From the NCBI GenBank assembly GCA_947488845.1, contig CANLBM010000007.1, forward strand, positions 1 to 64,000: a DNA stretch of 64,000 nucleotides, given 5' to 3'. The notes beneath the pieces were generated by a model that made no database searches, had not been told where the DNA came from, and saw only the letters and a list, made by a program, of their open reading frames with translations. Origin of the DNA: an uncultured Sphingomonadaceae bacterium (GTDB taxonomy: Bacteria > Pseudomonadota > Alphaproteobacteria > Sphingomonadales > Sphingomonadaceae). The position numbers and the translations under genes are program-made. Below, piece by piece: positions 7,577-17,369 of the stretch. Position 1 is the stretch's first letter, and each line of letters opens with the position of its first letter.

Positions 7577-9100
7577 ATGACCACCACCATCAAGACCGCC
7601 GACCTTATTGAAAGCGTCGCTGATGCCCTGCAATTTATTTCCTATTATCATCCGATGGATTATATCCGGGCGCTCGGGAAAGCCTATGACGCGGAGAAAT
7701 CGCCGGCAGCCAAGGATGCTATTGCGCAGATCCTGACCAATTCCAAAATGTGCGCGGAAGGCCACCGGCCGATTTGCCAGGATACCGGCATCGTCAATGT
7801 TTTTGTCAAATGGGGCATGGATTGCCGGCTCGATGACACGTCGCAATCGATGCAGGAAATAGTCGATGAGGGCGTGCGCCGGGCCTATCTCCACCCGGAG
7901 AACAAGCTGCGCGCCTCGATCCTCGCCGACCCCGCCTTCACCCGGCGCAATACCAAGGACAATACCCCTTCTGTACTGCATGTCGAAATGGTGCCCGGCG
8001 ACAAGGTCTCTGTCGATGTCGCGGCCAAGGGTGGCGGATCGGAGAACAAGTCCAAGTTCAAGATGATGAACCCGAGCGACAATATCGTCGACTGGGTGCT
8101 GGAAATGATCCCGCAAATGGGCGCCGGCTGGTGCCCTCCGGGAATGCTCGGCATCGGTATCGGCGGCACCGCCGAACGCGCGGTGCTGCTCGCCAAGCAG
8201 TCGCTGATGGACCCGATCGACATGGGCCAGCTCAAGGAACGCGGACCGCGTAATGATATCGAGGAAATGCGCATCGAGATTTTCGACAAGGTCAACGCTC
8301 TGGGCATTGGCGCGCAGGGGCTCGGCGGGCTCTCCACCATTCTCGACGTGAAAATCAACGACTGGCCCTGCCATGCGGCGGGCAAGCCGGTGGCGATGAT
8401 CCCCAATTGCGCGGCTACCCGCCACGCCCATTTCAACCTCGACGGCAGCGGCCCGGCCTATCTCGAAGCGCCAAAGCTGGACGAATGGCCGGACGTCAAC
8501 TGGACGCCGTCATCGGAAGCGAAACGCGTGCATCTCGACCAGCTGGATGCGGCCGAAGTGGCGACGTGGAAACATGGCGACCGGCTGCTGCTCAACGGCA
8601 AGATGCTGACCGGCCGCGACGCCGCGCACAAGAAGATCAAGGATATGCTGGAAGCCGGCGAGGAATTGCCGGTCGAGTTCAAGGGGCGCGTTATCTATTA
8701 TGTCGGCCCGGTCGATCCGGTTGGCGAGGAAGTGGTTGGCCCGGCCGGTCCGACCACCGCCACGCGGATGGACAAGTTCACCGACATGATGCTGGAACAG
8801 GGCCTGCTGGCGATGGTCGGCAAGGCCGAGCGCGGACTGGATACGGTCGGTTCGATCAAGAAGCACAAGAGCGCCTATCTGATGGCGGTCGGCGGCAGCG
8901 CCTATCTGGTATCGCGCGCGATCAAGGGATCGAAGGTTGTCGGGTTTGAAGAGCTCGGCATGGAAGCGATCTATGAGTTCGAGGTGCAGGACATGCCGGT
9001 GACGGTGGCCGTTGATGCCGAAGGGCAAAGCGTGCACCATCTCGCGCCACTGGTCTGGCAGGAGAAAATCCGGAAAGAGGGGCTGCTCGAAGGAGTTTAG
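7577..9100 (+). CDS. fumA: Fumarate hydratase, class I (4Fe-4S)
   Basis: Interconverts fumarate and (S)-malate in the TCA cycle. Single-chain class I form of 507 residues. The three probable cluster cysteines are C67 in RPICQDTG, C186 in GAGWCPPG and C278 in IPNCAATRHAHF. The open frame extends upstream to 7541, but ATG 7577 has a CGGAG ribosome site 5 nt before it and gives the usual N terminus (MTTTIKTADLIESVADALQF). The oxygen-sensitive cluster distinguishes it from class II FumC. The about 290-bp spacer to the divergent exporter should hold its promoter, which I could not pinpoint. The symbol follows E. coli usage; fumB would be equally valid. Confidence 0.95.
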   Translation: MTTTIKTADLIESVADALQFISYYHPMDYIRALGKAYDAEKSPAAKDAIAQILTNSKMCAEGHRPICQDTGIVNVFVKWGMDCRLDDTSQSMQEIVDEGVRRAYLHPENKLRASILADPAFTRRNTKDNTPSVLHVEMVPGDKVSVDVAAKGGGSENKSKFKMMNPSDNIVDWVLEMIPQMGAGWCPPGMLGIGIGGTAERAVLLAKQSLMDPIDMGQLKERGPRNDIEEMRIEIFDKVNALGIGAQGLGGLSTILDVKINDWPCHAAGKPVAMIPNCAATRHAHFNLDGSGPAYLEAPKLDEWPDVNWTPSSEAKRVHLDQLDAAEVATWKHGDRLLLNGKMLTGRDAAHKKIKDMLEAGEELPVEFKGRVIYYVGPVDPVGEEVVGPAGPTTATRMDKFTDMMLEQGLLAMVGKAERGLDTVGSIKKHKSAYLMAVGGSAYLVSRAIKGSKVVGFEELGMEAIYEFEVQDMPVTVAVDAEGQSVHHLAPLVWQEKIRKEGLLEGV

Positions 9101-9129
9101 GAATCGAGGCCGGCATTCTCTTCTCCCGA

Positions 9130-11337
9130 CTACGAACCGCCAACGGCAACTTGCATAAATTGAGGCTTGCTGATCGGGACCGATGCATCCTGTTTCATCG
9201 GATAATTGCCCGGAGGCAAGGCTGCAAGCGGCATGCCCGCCACACAAAGATCGTATGGCGAGACCCGATGGCGCGTGCACAGACCGCCTGCGCCGTCGCT
9301 GACCAATGGTGTTTCAAACTCGACGGCCAATACGGAACCGTTCGATCTGCTCACGGTGCAAATAACCAGCTGTCCCGCGCCAAGGTCCAGCACCAGATCG
9401 GTGCCCACCGGAACGCCAACGATGCCTTCAAACCGCGCCCCTGATTTGGAAAGGTCACGCATTACGACCTCATAGCGATGATCTTCATGGATCGCCCCGA
9501 TACGACGGAACACCGTGCGCCGGTCCGGACGGTATAATTCCGGCCCGTCGGGTTCGATCCGGAATTCCCCGCTTCCCAGCTTCTCTTCAATTTCCTCCAG
9601 TCTGAGCGCCTTGGAATAGATCCAGCCCTGGATATAACGCGCACCTTTTGAACATACGACTTCATACTGGTCGAAAGCCTCGACACCTTCCACGGTTGTT
9701 TCCATTCCCAGAGCATCAGACAGGCTAACGATCGCGGCAATGATCTTGGCGCTATTCTTGTCTGTTTGCGTACAGGAATCGACAAAGCTCTTGTCGACCT
9801 TGATTTTGTCAAACGGAGCGGAACGAAGATAGCTGAGCGACGAATAGCCGGTACCGAAGTCATCCAGCGCCAATCGTACACCCAGCTCTTTCAATATTTT
9901 GAACGTATTGTCGACGGCTTCACTGTCGCCCATGAAGACGCTTTCGGTCAATTCGAGTTCCAGCCGTGCCGGGTCCAGCCCGCTCGACGCCAGTGCGTTC
10001 ATCACGATTTCGGGAAATCCGCTATTGGCAAATTGCACGGCTGACACATTAACGGCGATCCGGACCGAATTCGGCCACTGCGTAGCATCGCGGCAGGCAC
10101 GGCGAAGCGCCCATTCGCCAAGCTGGTTGATCAGGTTCAATTCTTCCGCAATCGGCACGAATACGGACGGACTGACCCCTCCCCGCTCGGGATGCACCCA
10201 GCGCATCAGCGCCTCAAACCCGACGACCATGTGATCATCGGTGCGGACGACCGGCTGATAATGCAGTTCCACCTGATCATTGGCGAGCGCGTCGCGAAGG
10301 TCCTCGACCAGAACGCGCCGCTCGTCTTCCTCGTTTTTCAAATTGGCGGAATAGAAACGATATTGCCCGCGTCCTGAATTTTTTGCCGCATAGAGGGCAA
10401 GATCGGAACTGCGAACCAGTTCGTCCTTCTCGACGCCGTCATAGGGCGCGATCGCGATACCGATCGAGGTTCCTATCGTCGCGCTTTTGTCGTCAATGGG
10501 ATAGGGTTTGGACACAAGCTGCACGATTTTCTCGGCAAGTTCGCCCAGTTTTCCCCGATCATCCATATCTGGCAATAGGACTTGAAATTCATCACCGCCC
10601 AAACGGCCGATTTCACCACTATCCCCGATAATCTCGCGCATCCGCTTTGCCACCTGCTGGAGCAATTCATCCCCGGCTGCATGGCCCATCGTGTCGTTGA
10701 CCTGCTTGAAGCGGTCGAGATCAAGCATCATGATCGCGCAGCTGCGGTTGGCCGCCTTGAATGCACCCAACATTCCGCTGAGCCGACTGTCCATCCGGTG
10801 ACGGTTTGCAAGTCCGGTCAGCGAGTCAAATTCCGCCAGCCGCAAATCTTCCAATTTCTGTTGATATTCCACCGACACGTCTTTTGCATTGCCGCGATAG
10901 CCCTGAAAATTGCCCGAATCGTCAAACTTCGGATGACCGGAAATCAACCACCATGTCGGCCGATCGTTCTGCCCGAGCGTTTCCGGTATCCGGCGGACGA
11001 CCAGATCGTTGATCTTGCTGCGCTTGCCCAGATGATATTTGAAGGGACGGTCTGACTTTTCGTCCGGGTTATCCGGATCATTTTCGAACAGGCTGGTCAG
11101 AGAGATTGCCAGCAATTCGCCAATCGGCTTGTTCAGGTTTTCCGCTGCTTTTTCGGATAGATAGACCAAATGACCATTGGCATCGGTTGCCCATAGCCAG
11201 CTTATTCCCGCTTGTTCAAAATCATCAAGAATCTCGATGCGCCGGGCATAATCGTTGGATGTTATCACAGACACGGCTTCGGGTTCCGCGCTTTTGGCAG
11301 ATTCGTTGGAAAATGCGTGTAAAAAACCCTTCGCCAC
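9130..11337 (-). CDS. PAS-GGDEF-EAL-PilZ cyclic-di-GMP signalling protein
   Basis: A 735-residue cytosolic protein without membrane helices. Order: PAS sensor (about 35-160), GGDEF (about 165-330, intact GRLGGDEF at 245-251), EAL (about 340-590) and a C-terminal PilZ-like domain (about 605-690; R-rich entry then DLSKSGARFEG). The EAL domain keeps EALMRW at 375, NVSAVQF, ELELTESVF, LALDDFGTGYSSLSYL and TVEGVE, so phosphodiesterase activity is plausible. No RxxD inhibitory site precedes GGDEF. The PilZ part would let the enzyme sense its own product. The start is GTG at 11337 with a TAGGA ribosome site. It converges with fumarase. Confidence 0.92.
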   Translation of the reverse strand: MAKGFLHAFSNESAKSAEPEAVSVITSNDYARRIEILDDFEQAGISWLWATDANGHLVYLSEKAAENLNKPIGELLAISLTSLFENDPDNPDEKSDRPFKYHLGKRSKINDLVVRRIPETLGQNDRPTWWLISGHPKFDDSGNFQGYRGNAKDVSVEYQQKLEDLRLAEFDSLTGLANRHRMDSRLSGMLGAFKAANRSCAIMMLDLDRFKQVNDTMGHAAGDELLQQVAKRMREIIGDSGEIGRLGGDEFQVLLPDMDDRGKLGELAEKIVQLVSKPYPIDDKSATIGTSIGIAIAPYDGVEKDELVRSSDLALYAAKNSGRGQYRFYSANLKNEEDERRVLVEDLRDALANDQVELHYQPVVRTDDHMVVGFEALMRWVHPERGGVSPSVFVPIAEELNLINQLGEWALRRACRDATQWPNSVRIAVNVSAVQFANSGFPEIVMNALASSGLDPARLELELTESVFMGDSEAVDNTFKILKELGVRLALDDFGTGYSSLSYLRSAPFDKIKVDKSFVDSCTQTDKNSAKIIAAIVSLSDALGMETTVEGVEAFDQYEVVCSKGARYIQGWIYSKALRLEEIEEKLGSGEFRIEPDGPELYRPDRRTVFRRIGAIHEDHRYEVVMRDLSKSGARFEGIVGVPVGTDLVLDLGAGQLVICTVSRSNGSVLAVEFETPLVSDGAGGLCTRHRVSPYDLCVAGMPLAALPPGNYPMKQDASVPISKPQFMQVAVGGS

Positions 11338-11529
11338 TTTTGCGTCCTAGATCGAGATTATTTTACATTCGCCCAAAATGGTTAAATTGATCGTAACAAG
11401 CCGCCATCATGTTTTGCCAGAAAGGCAGGGTTCCGGCTGCGGAACGCTTGCCGAGGATGAAATTGTCCGGCCAGACGATTATTTTTCTGACCAAATGACA
11501 ATGTCGGCGAATGCGCCTATATTACGGCC

Positions 11530-11799
11530 ATGTATGTTTTCGTCATCTTCCTGTGCGGCATCGGCAATTTCGCGATGCACAAGGCCATGCTGGAGAGCGA
11601 CCATCCAGTCATTGCCGAGGCGCGCGGCAGTTTTCGGAAAATACTTGGCCCCCACGGCAGCTATTTTCTGGAATTTTTCATGCTCCTGTCGGCCATGATT
11701 TTCGCTGACATGGGTATGCTCACCGCGGTGATCTTCTATTTTGTCTATACGCTCGCCAATTGCGCGGCGGCCTGGGTACTGTTTTTTAACAAGCATTAA
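11530..11799 (+). CDS. Small conserved-looking inner-membrane protein
   Basis: 89 residues, strongly hydrophobic: one helix at the N terminus (VFVIFLCGIGNFA) and two toward the C terminus (FLEFFMLLSAMIFADM and LTAVIFYFVYTLANCAAAW), joined by a polar, basic stretch. No family is recognised. The reading frame is chosen over a 116-codon antisense frame (11479-11829) because the hydrophobic pattern is that of a real membrane protein, and the antisense product is featureless. A hairpin overlaps its stop codon. Confidence 0.6.
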   Translation: MYVFVIFLCGIGNFAMHKAMLESDHPVIAEARGSFRKILGPHGSYFLEFFMLLSAMIFADMGMLTAVIFYFVYTLANCAAAWVLFFNKH

Positions 11800-11817
11800 G
11801 TCTGAATGGCTTAATGC
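11793..11817. other. Hairpin overlapping the stop of the small membrane protein
   Basis: GCATTAAG (11793-11800) and CTTAATGC (11810-11817) form a perfect 8-bp stem with a 9-nt loop; the left arm contains the stop codon TAA. No T-run follows, so it is a weak terminator at best. Confidence 0.35.
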
Positions 11818-11937
11818 CAAAACAGCCAATGTCGTTTATCCGACTACGGACGTAGTTTATCGAAAGCCGGTATCTGCTGCAACCAATCGAACTTAGCAGA
11901 GCTCATTCCAGAACAATTCACCCTGGGGAGGGATATA

Positions 11938-14034
11938 TTGGCCGACAGAACAGGGGCTTCAACAGGCATTGCAATGGGCGCTTTGGCCGTATCCAGCTTC
12001 TTTCCCATCGCAGCCTATGCCCAGACAGCCCCCCTGTCCTCACTGCAGCCTCGCACCGAAAATGGTCGGCAAATATATGATGCAGGGCAATTTGCCCGCT
12101 TCAATCCCCGCACCGCGCTCGATATTGTCAGCCAGGTGCCCGGCTTCACCATCGACACGGGCGACGGCGACGAACGCGGTCTCGGTCAGGCCGACGAGAA
12201 TGTCCTGATCAACGGCGCGCGTATCCCGGGCAAAAATGTTGACGCCTTCACTATTCTCGGCCGGATTTCAGCGGCCAATGTCGTCCGGATCGAAATTGTC
12301 GACGGGGCGACACTGAGCATCTCGGGTCTTTCCGGGCAGGTGCTCAATCTCGTGACCAACATGAACGAGACAAGTGCCCTGAGAGGCAATTTCAAATGGC
12401 AGCCGCAATCGCGGCGCTCGGGCAACAACTGGTTCGCCGGAGAAGCCTCGATCAGCGGCAAGCTCGGCAAGGGGGATTTCACCCTGGCGATCGAGAATGA
12501 TGCCGCGCGCAACGGTGTCGAGGGACCGGAGCAGGTCACCGACCGCTTTGGCAATCTGCTGTTCGAGCGCGACGAGATCGCCCGCTATCGGCAAGACCAG
12601 CCCAAGCTGAGCGGATCCTATAACCGCACCGGCGAAGGCGGGTCGATCTTCAATGTCAACGCCGCCTACCAGATATTCCGGCGACGGGAATCCGTGGCGA
12701 CCGATCGTACCCAGACCGGTCAGCCCGATATTTTCGAACTGTACGATAGCCGCGAGAATGAATGGAATGCTGAATTCAGCACGGATTATGATTTCGCCCT
12801 TGGCGGCGGACGACTGAAACTTATCGGCTTGCAGCGTTTTGAACATAGTCCGGTCAGCGACTTTTTTGGCCAGACATTTACCGATGGTATCACGCCCCCG
12901 AACGGCAGCCGCTTTGATCGGGTGACCGACGAAGGCGAGTCGATATTCCGTGCCGAATATGGCTGGAAAACAAAGGGAGGAACCGACTGGGGTTTCAGCG
13001 TCGAGGGCGCCTATAATTTCCTCGACAATGAAGGCGCTCTGGCGGTACTCGACAGCCAGGGCGTATTCCAGCCCGTTGCCTTGACCAATGCCAATAGCAA
13101 AGTCACCGAATATCGCGGCGAATTCATTGGCTCCTACAGACGGCCCCTGCTGGAAAACCTGAGTCTTCAGGCGACCTTGGGCGGCGAATATAGCAAGATC
13201 AGCCAGAGCGGCGCGGCGGGCCAGAGCCGGTCTTTCGTTCGACCGAAGGGATCACTGTCGCTCGCCTGGAGACCGCAGGATGATCTCGACGTCAGCTTGA
13301 AGCTGGAACGGTCGGTCGGCCAGTTGAATTTCTTTGATTTTGTCGAATCCGTAGATGTGTCCCAGAATAACGGGAATGCAGGAAACCCGGAACTGGTGCC
13401 GCCGCAAAGCTGGCGCGCCGAACTCGAAGCGACCCAGAAGCTCGGGCCATGGGGATCGGTGACCGTCAATATCTATGGCGAGAAATTCAGCGACATTGTC
13501 GATTCCATACCGATCACGGCAACCACCGAAGCCCGCGGCAATCTCGACAGCGCGACCAGCTACGGTGTGGAACTGGTGACCAGCATATTGCTTGATCCGG
13601 TCGGCTGGGCCGGAGCCAAGCTTGATTTTGAAGGAGAGGTCCGGAAGAGTTCGCTGAACGATCCTGTGACCGGCGTCTCCCGCCGGATCAATGACGACAA
13701 GATATTCACTTACGAGGCCAATTTCCGGCACGATGTCCCCGGCAGCAACTGGGCGTGGGGGGCCGGTGTCGAAGATTTCCGCTATTCCAGATTTCTGCGC
13801 CTCGACCAGAGCAACCGCTTTCGCACCGGCGGTCCCTATAGCTGGATTTTCGTCGAGCATAAGGATGTGTTCGGACTCACCGTGCAAGCCAATCTGGGCA
13901 ATCTTTTCGGGCGCAGCGAACAATTTACCCGAACGGTCTATGAAAACCGGCGCGACGGACCGATCGCCTTTGTCGAGGATCGCAGCCGCGAGTTTGGACT
14001 GGTTTACCGGCTGACCGTCAGCGGCAGCTTTTAG
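11938..14034 (+). CDS. TonB-dependent receptor-like outer-membrane protein
   Basis: 698 residues. A signal peptide ends near AAYAQ (residue 29), followed by a plug-like domain (GRQIYDAGQFARFNPRTALDIVSQVPGF, then DENVLINGARIPGK and VVRIEIVDGATL) and a long beta-strand-rich barrel ending in the aromatic C-terminal residue typical for outer-membrane insertion (SGSF). It is a compact member; the plug lacks the usual RGxGxNR string. The start is TTG at 11938 with a strong GGGGAGG ribosome site 6 nt upstream; an ATG 11 codons further in would cut the signal peptide short. The substrate is unknown. No TonB, ExbB or periplasmic partner is adjacent. Confidence 0.82.
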   Translation: MADRTGASTGIAMGALAVSSFFPIAAYAQTAPLSSLQPRTENGRQIYDAGQFARFNPRTALDIVSQVPGFTIDTGDGDERGLGQADENVLINGARIPGKNVDAFTILGRISAANVVRIEIVDGATLSISGLSGQVLNLVTNMNETSALRGNFKWQPQSRRSGNNWFAGEASISGKLGKGDFTLAIENDAARNGVEGPEQVTDRFGNLLFERDEIARYRQDQPKLSGSYNRTGEGGSIFNVNAAYQIFRRRESVATDRTQTGQPDIFELYDSRENEWNAEFSTDYDFALGGGRLKLIGLQRFEHSPVSDFFGQTFTDGITPPNGSRFDRVTDEGESIFRAEYGWKTKGGTDWGFSVEGAYNFLDNEGALAVLDSQGVFQPVALTNANSKVTEYRGEFIGSYRRPLLENLSLQATLGGEYSKISQSGAAGQSRSFVRPKGSLSLAWRPQDDLDVSLKLERSVGQLNFFDFVESVDVSQNNGNAGNPELVPPQSWRAELEATQKLGPWGSVTVNIYGEKFSDIVDSIPITATTEARGNLDSATSYGVELVTSILLDPVGWAGAKLDFEGEVRKSSLNDPVTGVSRRINDDKIFTYEANFRHDVPGSNWAWGAGVEDFRYSRFLRLDQSNRFRTGGPYSWIFVEHKDVFGLTVQANLGNLFGRSEQFTRTVYENRRDGPIAFVEDRSREFGLVYRLTVSGSF

Positions 14035-14080
14035 CGTGTCTTTTTAAGCGCGATCAATCCGAAAGGGCTCTGCAACGGAC

Positions 14081-14638
14081 TTAGTTGGTCCTTATTTTGA
14101 CGAGCCATGCAGACCAAAGAATCGGGAAAACCAAAGCGACATTTGCAAAAATGAGCAAAACCATCAGGAGTATAGTTCGTGTCGCACCCGCCTTCGCCAC
14201 GGCGCTCCAGACTTCTTCCTTGCCCTGCGCATCACACCATGCATCTTGAATTATAATATGGGGCCTTACGATAGACTGCACAGCCGGTGGAATATGACCG
14301 GGGTCGACATAAACTTTCGGTGCTTCGGCTGTCTGGCAGTTCGTTTCAACGACCCATTGAGTCTGATGATAATAATAGCAAAAAGCCAGAAAAAGGCCGA
14401 CAATAAATATCACTGCCATGGTTTTCCACAGCCGTTTTCCGTAATGAATTCCCGACACAATCGCCAAAATCAAAGCGATTACCAGCGAGCCATTCAACAA
14501 TCTTTCGCTCCATTTCAGCGGCTCTTCCGGCAGAAGGACAAGACTGAAAATACCGAACTGACCGATCGCCCAGACCACCAACGCCAAAATTGCTGAAAGA
14601 CCTGCCTTTACGAGATCGGCTTGCTTGTCTGTCATCAT
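14081..14638 (-). CDS. Hypothetical membrane protein, four predicted helices
   Basis: 185 residues, no family recognised. Hydrophobic helices lie at about 13-35 (LSAILALVVWAIGQFGIFSLVLL), 48-63, 73-90 (AVIFIVGLFLAFCYYY) and 155-178. The central loop of about 60 residues, likely periplasmic, holds two cysteines (ETNCQTAEAP and DAWCDAQGK) that could form a disulfide. It begins ATGATG at 14638 just after a GGAAG-rich leader, 18 nt downstream of the secreted-protein gene at 14657-15319, so the two probably form an operon and may work together. Confidence 0.7.
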   Translation of the reverse strand: MMTDKQADLVKAGLSAILALVVWAIGQFGIFSLVLLPEEPLKWSERLLNGSLVIALILAIVSGIHYGKRLWKTMAVIFIVGLFLAFCYYYHQTQWVVETNCQTAEAPKVYVDPGHIPPAVQSIVRPHIIIQDAWCDAQGKEEVWSAVAKAGATRTILLMVLLIFANVALVFPILWSAWLVKIRTN

Positions 14639-14656
14639 CTTCCCGCTTCCACTTTC

Positions 14657-15319
14657 CTAACATTTCAGCTGAACAGGTGCGGCATGATCCGGAAACTGCT
14701 TCACCGGAATCCGTTTTTTAAAACGTACATGGACTCCGCATATAGGAATAATCCAATAATCCACGCCTGTTTCACCGAGTTGAATAATCTGTGGCTCGTG
14801 CAAGATGCGTGTCTGAAGAAAGTTTGCAGCCAGCATGTTGTTCACGCCGCGATCACCAAAATCATCGCCGGAAAGAGGTCCCTCAGCGTGACGGGCAAAA
14901 GTCCTCTGTTTTATCGCGTAAAATTCAGAATCCACTTCACCAAATACCAGCAGACAGGGAACATGCTGCGCGCCACAATTCTTCGGATCGGTCAACCGGC
15001 CGGCATTCGGAAGCAATTTCATAGATGGCGAAACAACTTCCTTGAACCCGGAAAAAACTACATTTTGATCATTTTCAAAAATTCCCGGAAATTCGGGTAT
15101 TATCGGAATATCGCGTTCCGTCATCGGGGTATCAGCATCGGCTTCCAGAATCGCGGCAGCGGAACCTGACTCGATCGCTTCTGCTGCATCTACACTATCC
15201 GGTAACTCAGAAGATGGGGGCTGAACTTCGGCCGCCTGCCCCCGAGCCTCTGCATTCGATATTTCAAATAGCAACGCAAAGCAGAGACCAATGTAAAGCC
15301 GGAATAGAATATTATGCAT
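14657..15319 (-). CDS. Hypothetical secreted protein
   Basis: 220 residues with a signal peptide (MHNILFRLYIGLCFALLFEISNAEARG). An acidic, alanine-rich stretch (about 30-70) precedes the compact C-terminal part, which has four cysteines (LTDPKNCGAQHVPCLLVFGE, IIPICGV and the last residue), suggesting disulfides in the periplasm. No known family is recognised. It is the first gene of a two-gene unit with the membrane protein at 14081-14638. Lower G+C and codon use unlike the neighbouring exporter suggest accessory content. Confidence 0.65.
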   Translation of the reverse strand: MHNILFRLYIGLCFALLFEISNAEARGQAAEVQPPSSELPDSVDAAEAIESGSAAAILEADADTPMTERDIPIIPEFPGIFENDQNVVFSGFKEVVSPSMKLLPNAGRLTDPKNCGAQHVPCLLVFGEVDSEFYAIKQRTFARHAEGPLSGDDFGDRGVNNMLAANFLQTRILHEPQIIQLGETGVDYWIIPICGVHVRFKKRIPVKQFPDHAAPVQLKC

Positions 15320-15480
15320 TTCTTACCACCCCCTACTACAGTTAGTGACGATAGGCCGGTTATGCCGTTTGTTAGTACGTATTCATATATTTCCCGCTAA
15401 AAATCAAGTGACGGCCGTCACGCTCACAATCTGCCAATAGTGATAGACAAAGCGGTTGGAGAGTCCCTACATCCGGCCCC

Positions 15481-17289
15481 ATGCCACCTGATTATGCCAC
15501 CAAGGGTCAGATCGACCCGCCGATGATTCCTACGCTGAAGCGGTTTCTGCCCTATCTCTGGCCGAAGGGTGAACCGGGATTGCGGATGAGAATCATTGTC
15601 GCCGGATTTCTGGTGCTTTGTGCCAAGGCGGCGATCCTGACGATGCCCTTCCTGTACAAGGCGGTTATCGACGGCATGTCCGATGATGAGCTCGGTACCG
15701 AACTGACTGTGCTGCTCGCGCTTGTTGCTGCTTATGGACTGGCGCGGTTCGGGCAGGTGTTGTTCGACAATCTCCGGAATATCGTGTTCGAGAAAGTCGG
15801 CCAGCAGGCAGCCCGCCGTCTGGCAACCAATGTCTTCACCCATCTTCACAGCCTGTCGCTGCGCTTTCATCTCGGCCGTCGCACCGGCGAAGTCACCAAG
15901 ATCATCGAACGCGGCACCAAGAGCATCGATATCATGCTCTATTTCCTGCTGTTCAACATCGCGCCGACCGTCGTCGAGCTGACCGCGGTGCTGGTGATTT
16001 TCCAGATCAAATTCGGTTTCGGCCTGGTCGCCGCGACCATGGCTATGGTTGCCATCTATATCATCTTCACCCGCAAGGTTACCGACTGGCGCAACGCGCT
16101 GCGGGCGAAGATGAATGACATGGACACAAGAGTGATCGGCCGTTCGGTCGATGCCCTGCTCAATTACGAGACGGTCAAATATTTCACCGCCGAACGCCGC
16201 GAAAGCGAACGCTATGACAAGGCGATGCGCGACTGGGCGGCGGCTGCGGTAAAGTCGGAAAATTCGCTCGGCATGCTCAATATCGGCCAGTCGATCATCA
16301 CCAACCTGACGATGATCGGCGCGATGGCGTTCAGCGTCTACGGCTGGCAGCAGGGCGATCTGACGGTCGGTGATCTGGTGCTGGTCAACGCGCTGCTGAT
16401 GCAGCTGTTCCGGCCGCTCGACCTGCTCGGCATGGTCTATCGCACCATCCGCCAGGGCCTGGTCGACATGGATGCGATGTTCAAGCTGATCGACACCAAG
16501 CAGGAGGTGGTCGACAAGCCGGGCGCGAAAGCTTTGCAGGTTTCCGATGGCACGGTGCGGTTCGAGAATGTCGTGTTCAACTATGACGATGATCGCAAGA
16601 TCCTGCACGGGCTTGATTTCGAGGTGCCGGCGGACAGGACGCTGGCCATCGTGGGGCCTTCCGGTGCCGGCAAGTCGACAATCGCGCGGCTGCTGTTCCG
16701 TTTCTATGATCCGCAGGACGGCCGGATATTGATTGACGGTCAGGACATTGCCGAAGTCACCCAGCACAGCCTGCGCGGCGCGATCGGGATCGTCCCGCAG
16801 GACAGCGTGCTGTTCAATGACAGTATCGGCTATAATATCGGCTATGGCCGCGAAGGCGCGACCCAGGCGGAAATCGAGGAAGCTGCACGCGGCGCAGCGC
16901 TGGATGGATTTATCGCCAAGCTTCCCGATGGCTATGACACCCAGGTCGGCGAGCGGGGATTGAAATTGTCAGGCGGCGAGAAGCAGCGCGTCGCGATTGC
17001 CCGGACCCTGCTGAAAAACCCGCCCGTACTAATATTGGACGAAGCGACATCGGCGCTCGACAGCCGTACCGAGGACGAAATCCAGGCGACCCTAGCCAAG
17101 ATATCGGAACGCCGGACGACGCTGATCATCGCCCACCGGCTGTCGACGATCACCCACGCCGACGAGATCATCGTGCTCGACGAAGGACGCATCGCCGAAC
17201 GCGGCAGTCACCGGCAATTGCTGGTCAAGCGCGGGCTCTATGCGGACATGTGGAAGCGGCAGGCGGAGGACCAGCGGGAAAAGGCGTGA
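15481..17289 (+). CDS. ABC exporter of the Atm1/HMT1 type (fused permease and ATPase)
   Basis: 602 residues with six membrane helices in the first ~320 and an ATPase domain after about 355. The ATPase has Walker A GPSGAGKST, Q-loop VPQDSVLFNDS, signature LSGGEKQR, Walker B VLILDEATSALD and switch AHR. The strings ENVVFNYDDDRKILHGL and SIGYNIGYGR are characteristic of bacterial homologues of mitochondrial Atm1, which move glutathione conjugates or sulfur species linked to metal homeostasis and Fe-S assembly. It acts as a homodimer in the inner membrane. A later methionine (MIPTLKRFLPYLWP, residue 15) is an alternative start. No Fe-S assembly genes are next to it. Confidence 0.93.
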   Translation: MPPDYATKGQIDPPMIPTLKRFLPYLWPKGEPGLRMRIIVAGFLVLCAKAAILTMPFLYKAVIDGMSDDELGTELTVLLALVAAYGLARFGQVLFDNLRNIVFEKVGQQAARRLATNVFTHLHSLSLRFHLGRRTGEVTKIIERGTKSIDIMLYFLLFNIAPTVVELTAVLVIFQIKFGFGLVAATMAMVAIYIIFTRKVTDWRNALRAKMNDMDTRVIGRSVDALLNYETVKYFTAERRESERYDKAMRDWAAAAVKSENSLGMLNIGQSIITNLTMIGAMAFSVYGWQQGDLTVGDLVLVNALLMQLFRPLDLLGMVYRTIRQGLVDMDAMFKLIDTKQEVVDKPGAKALQVSDGTVRFENVVFNYDDDRKILHGLDFEVPADRTLAIVGPSGAGKSTIARLLFRFYDPQDGRILIDGQDIAEVTQHSLRGAIGIVPQDSVLFNDSIGYNIGYGREGATQAEIEEAARGAALDGFIAKLPDGYDTQVGERGLKLSGGEKQRVAIARTLLKNPPVLILDEATSALDSRTEDEIQATLAKISERRTTLIIAHRLSTITHADEIIVLDEGRIAERGSHRQLLVKRGLYADMWKRQAEDQREKA

Positions 17290-17369
17290 CCGTTGGCGCG
17301 GATTACATTTTCGGTCAATTCTCGCTTTTCCGGTTTCGCATGGTGCCGTCTCTGGCTAGGGAATAGAAT

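Noticed and set aside
11479..11829. 116-codon minus-strand frame opposite the small membrane protein
   Set aside because: Its product is featureless and it is the antisense image of a frame with clear membrane-helix pattern.
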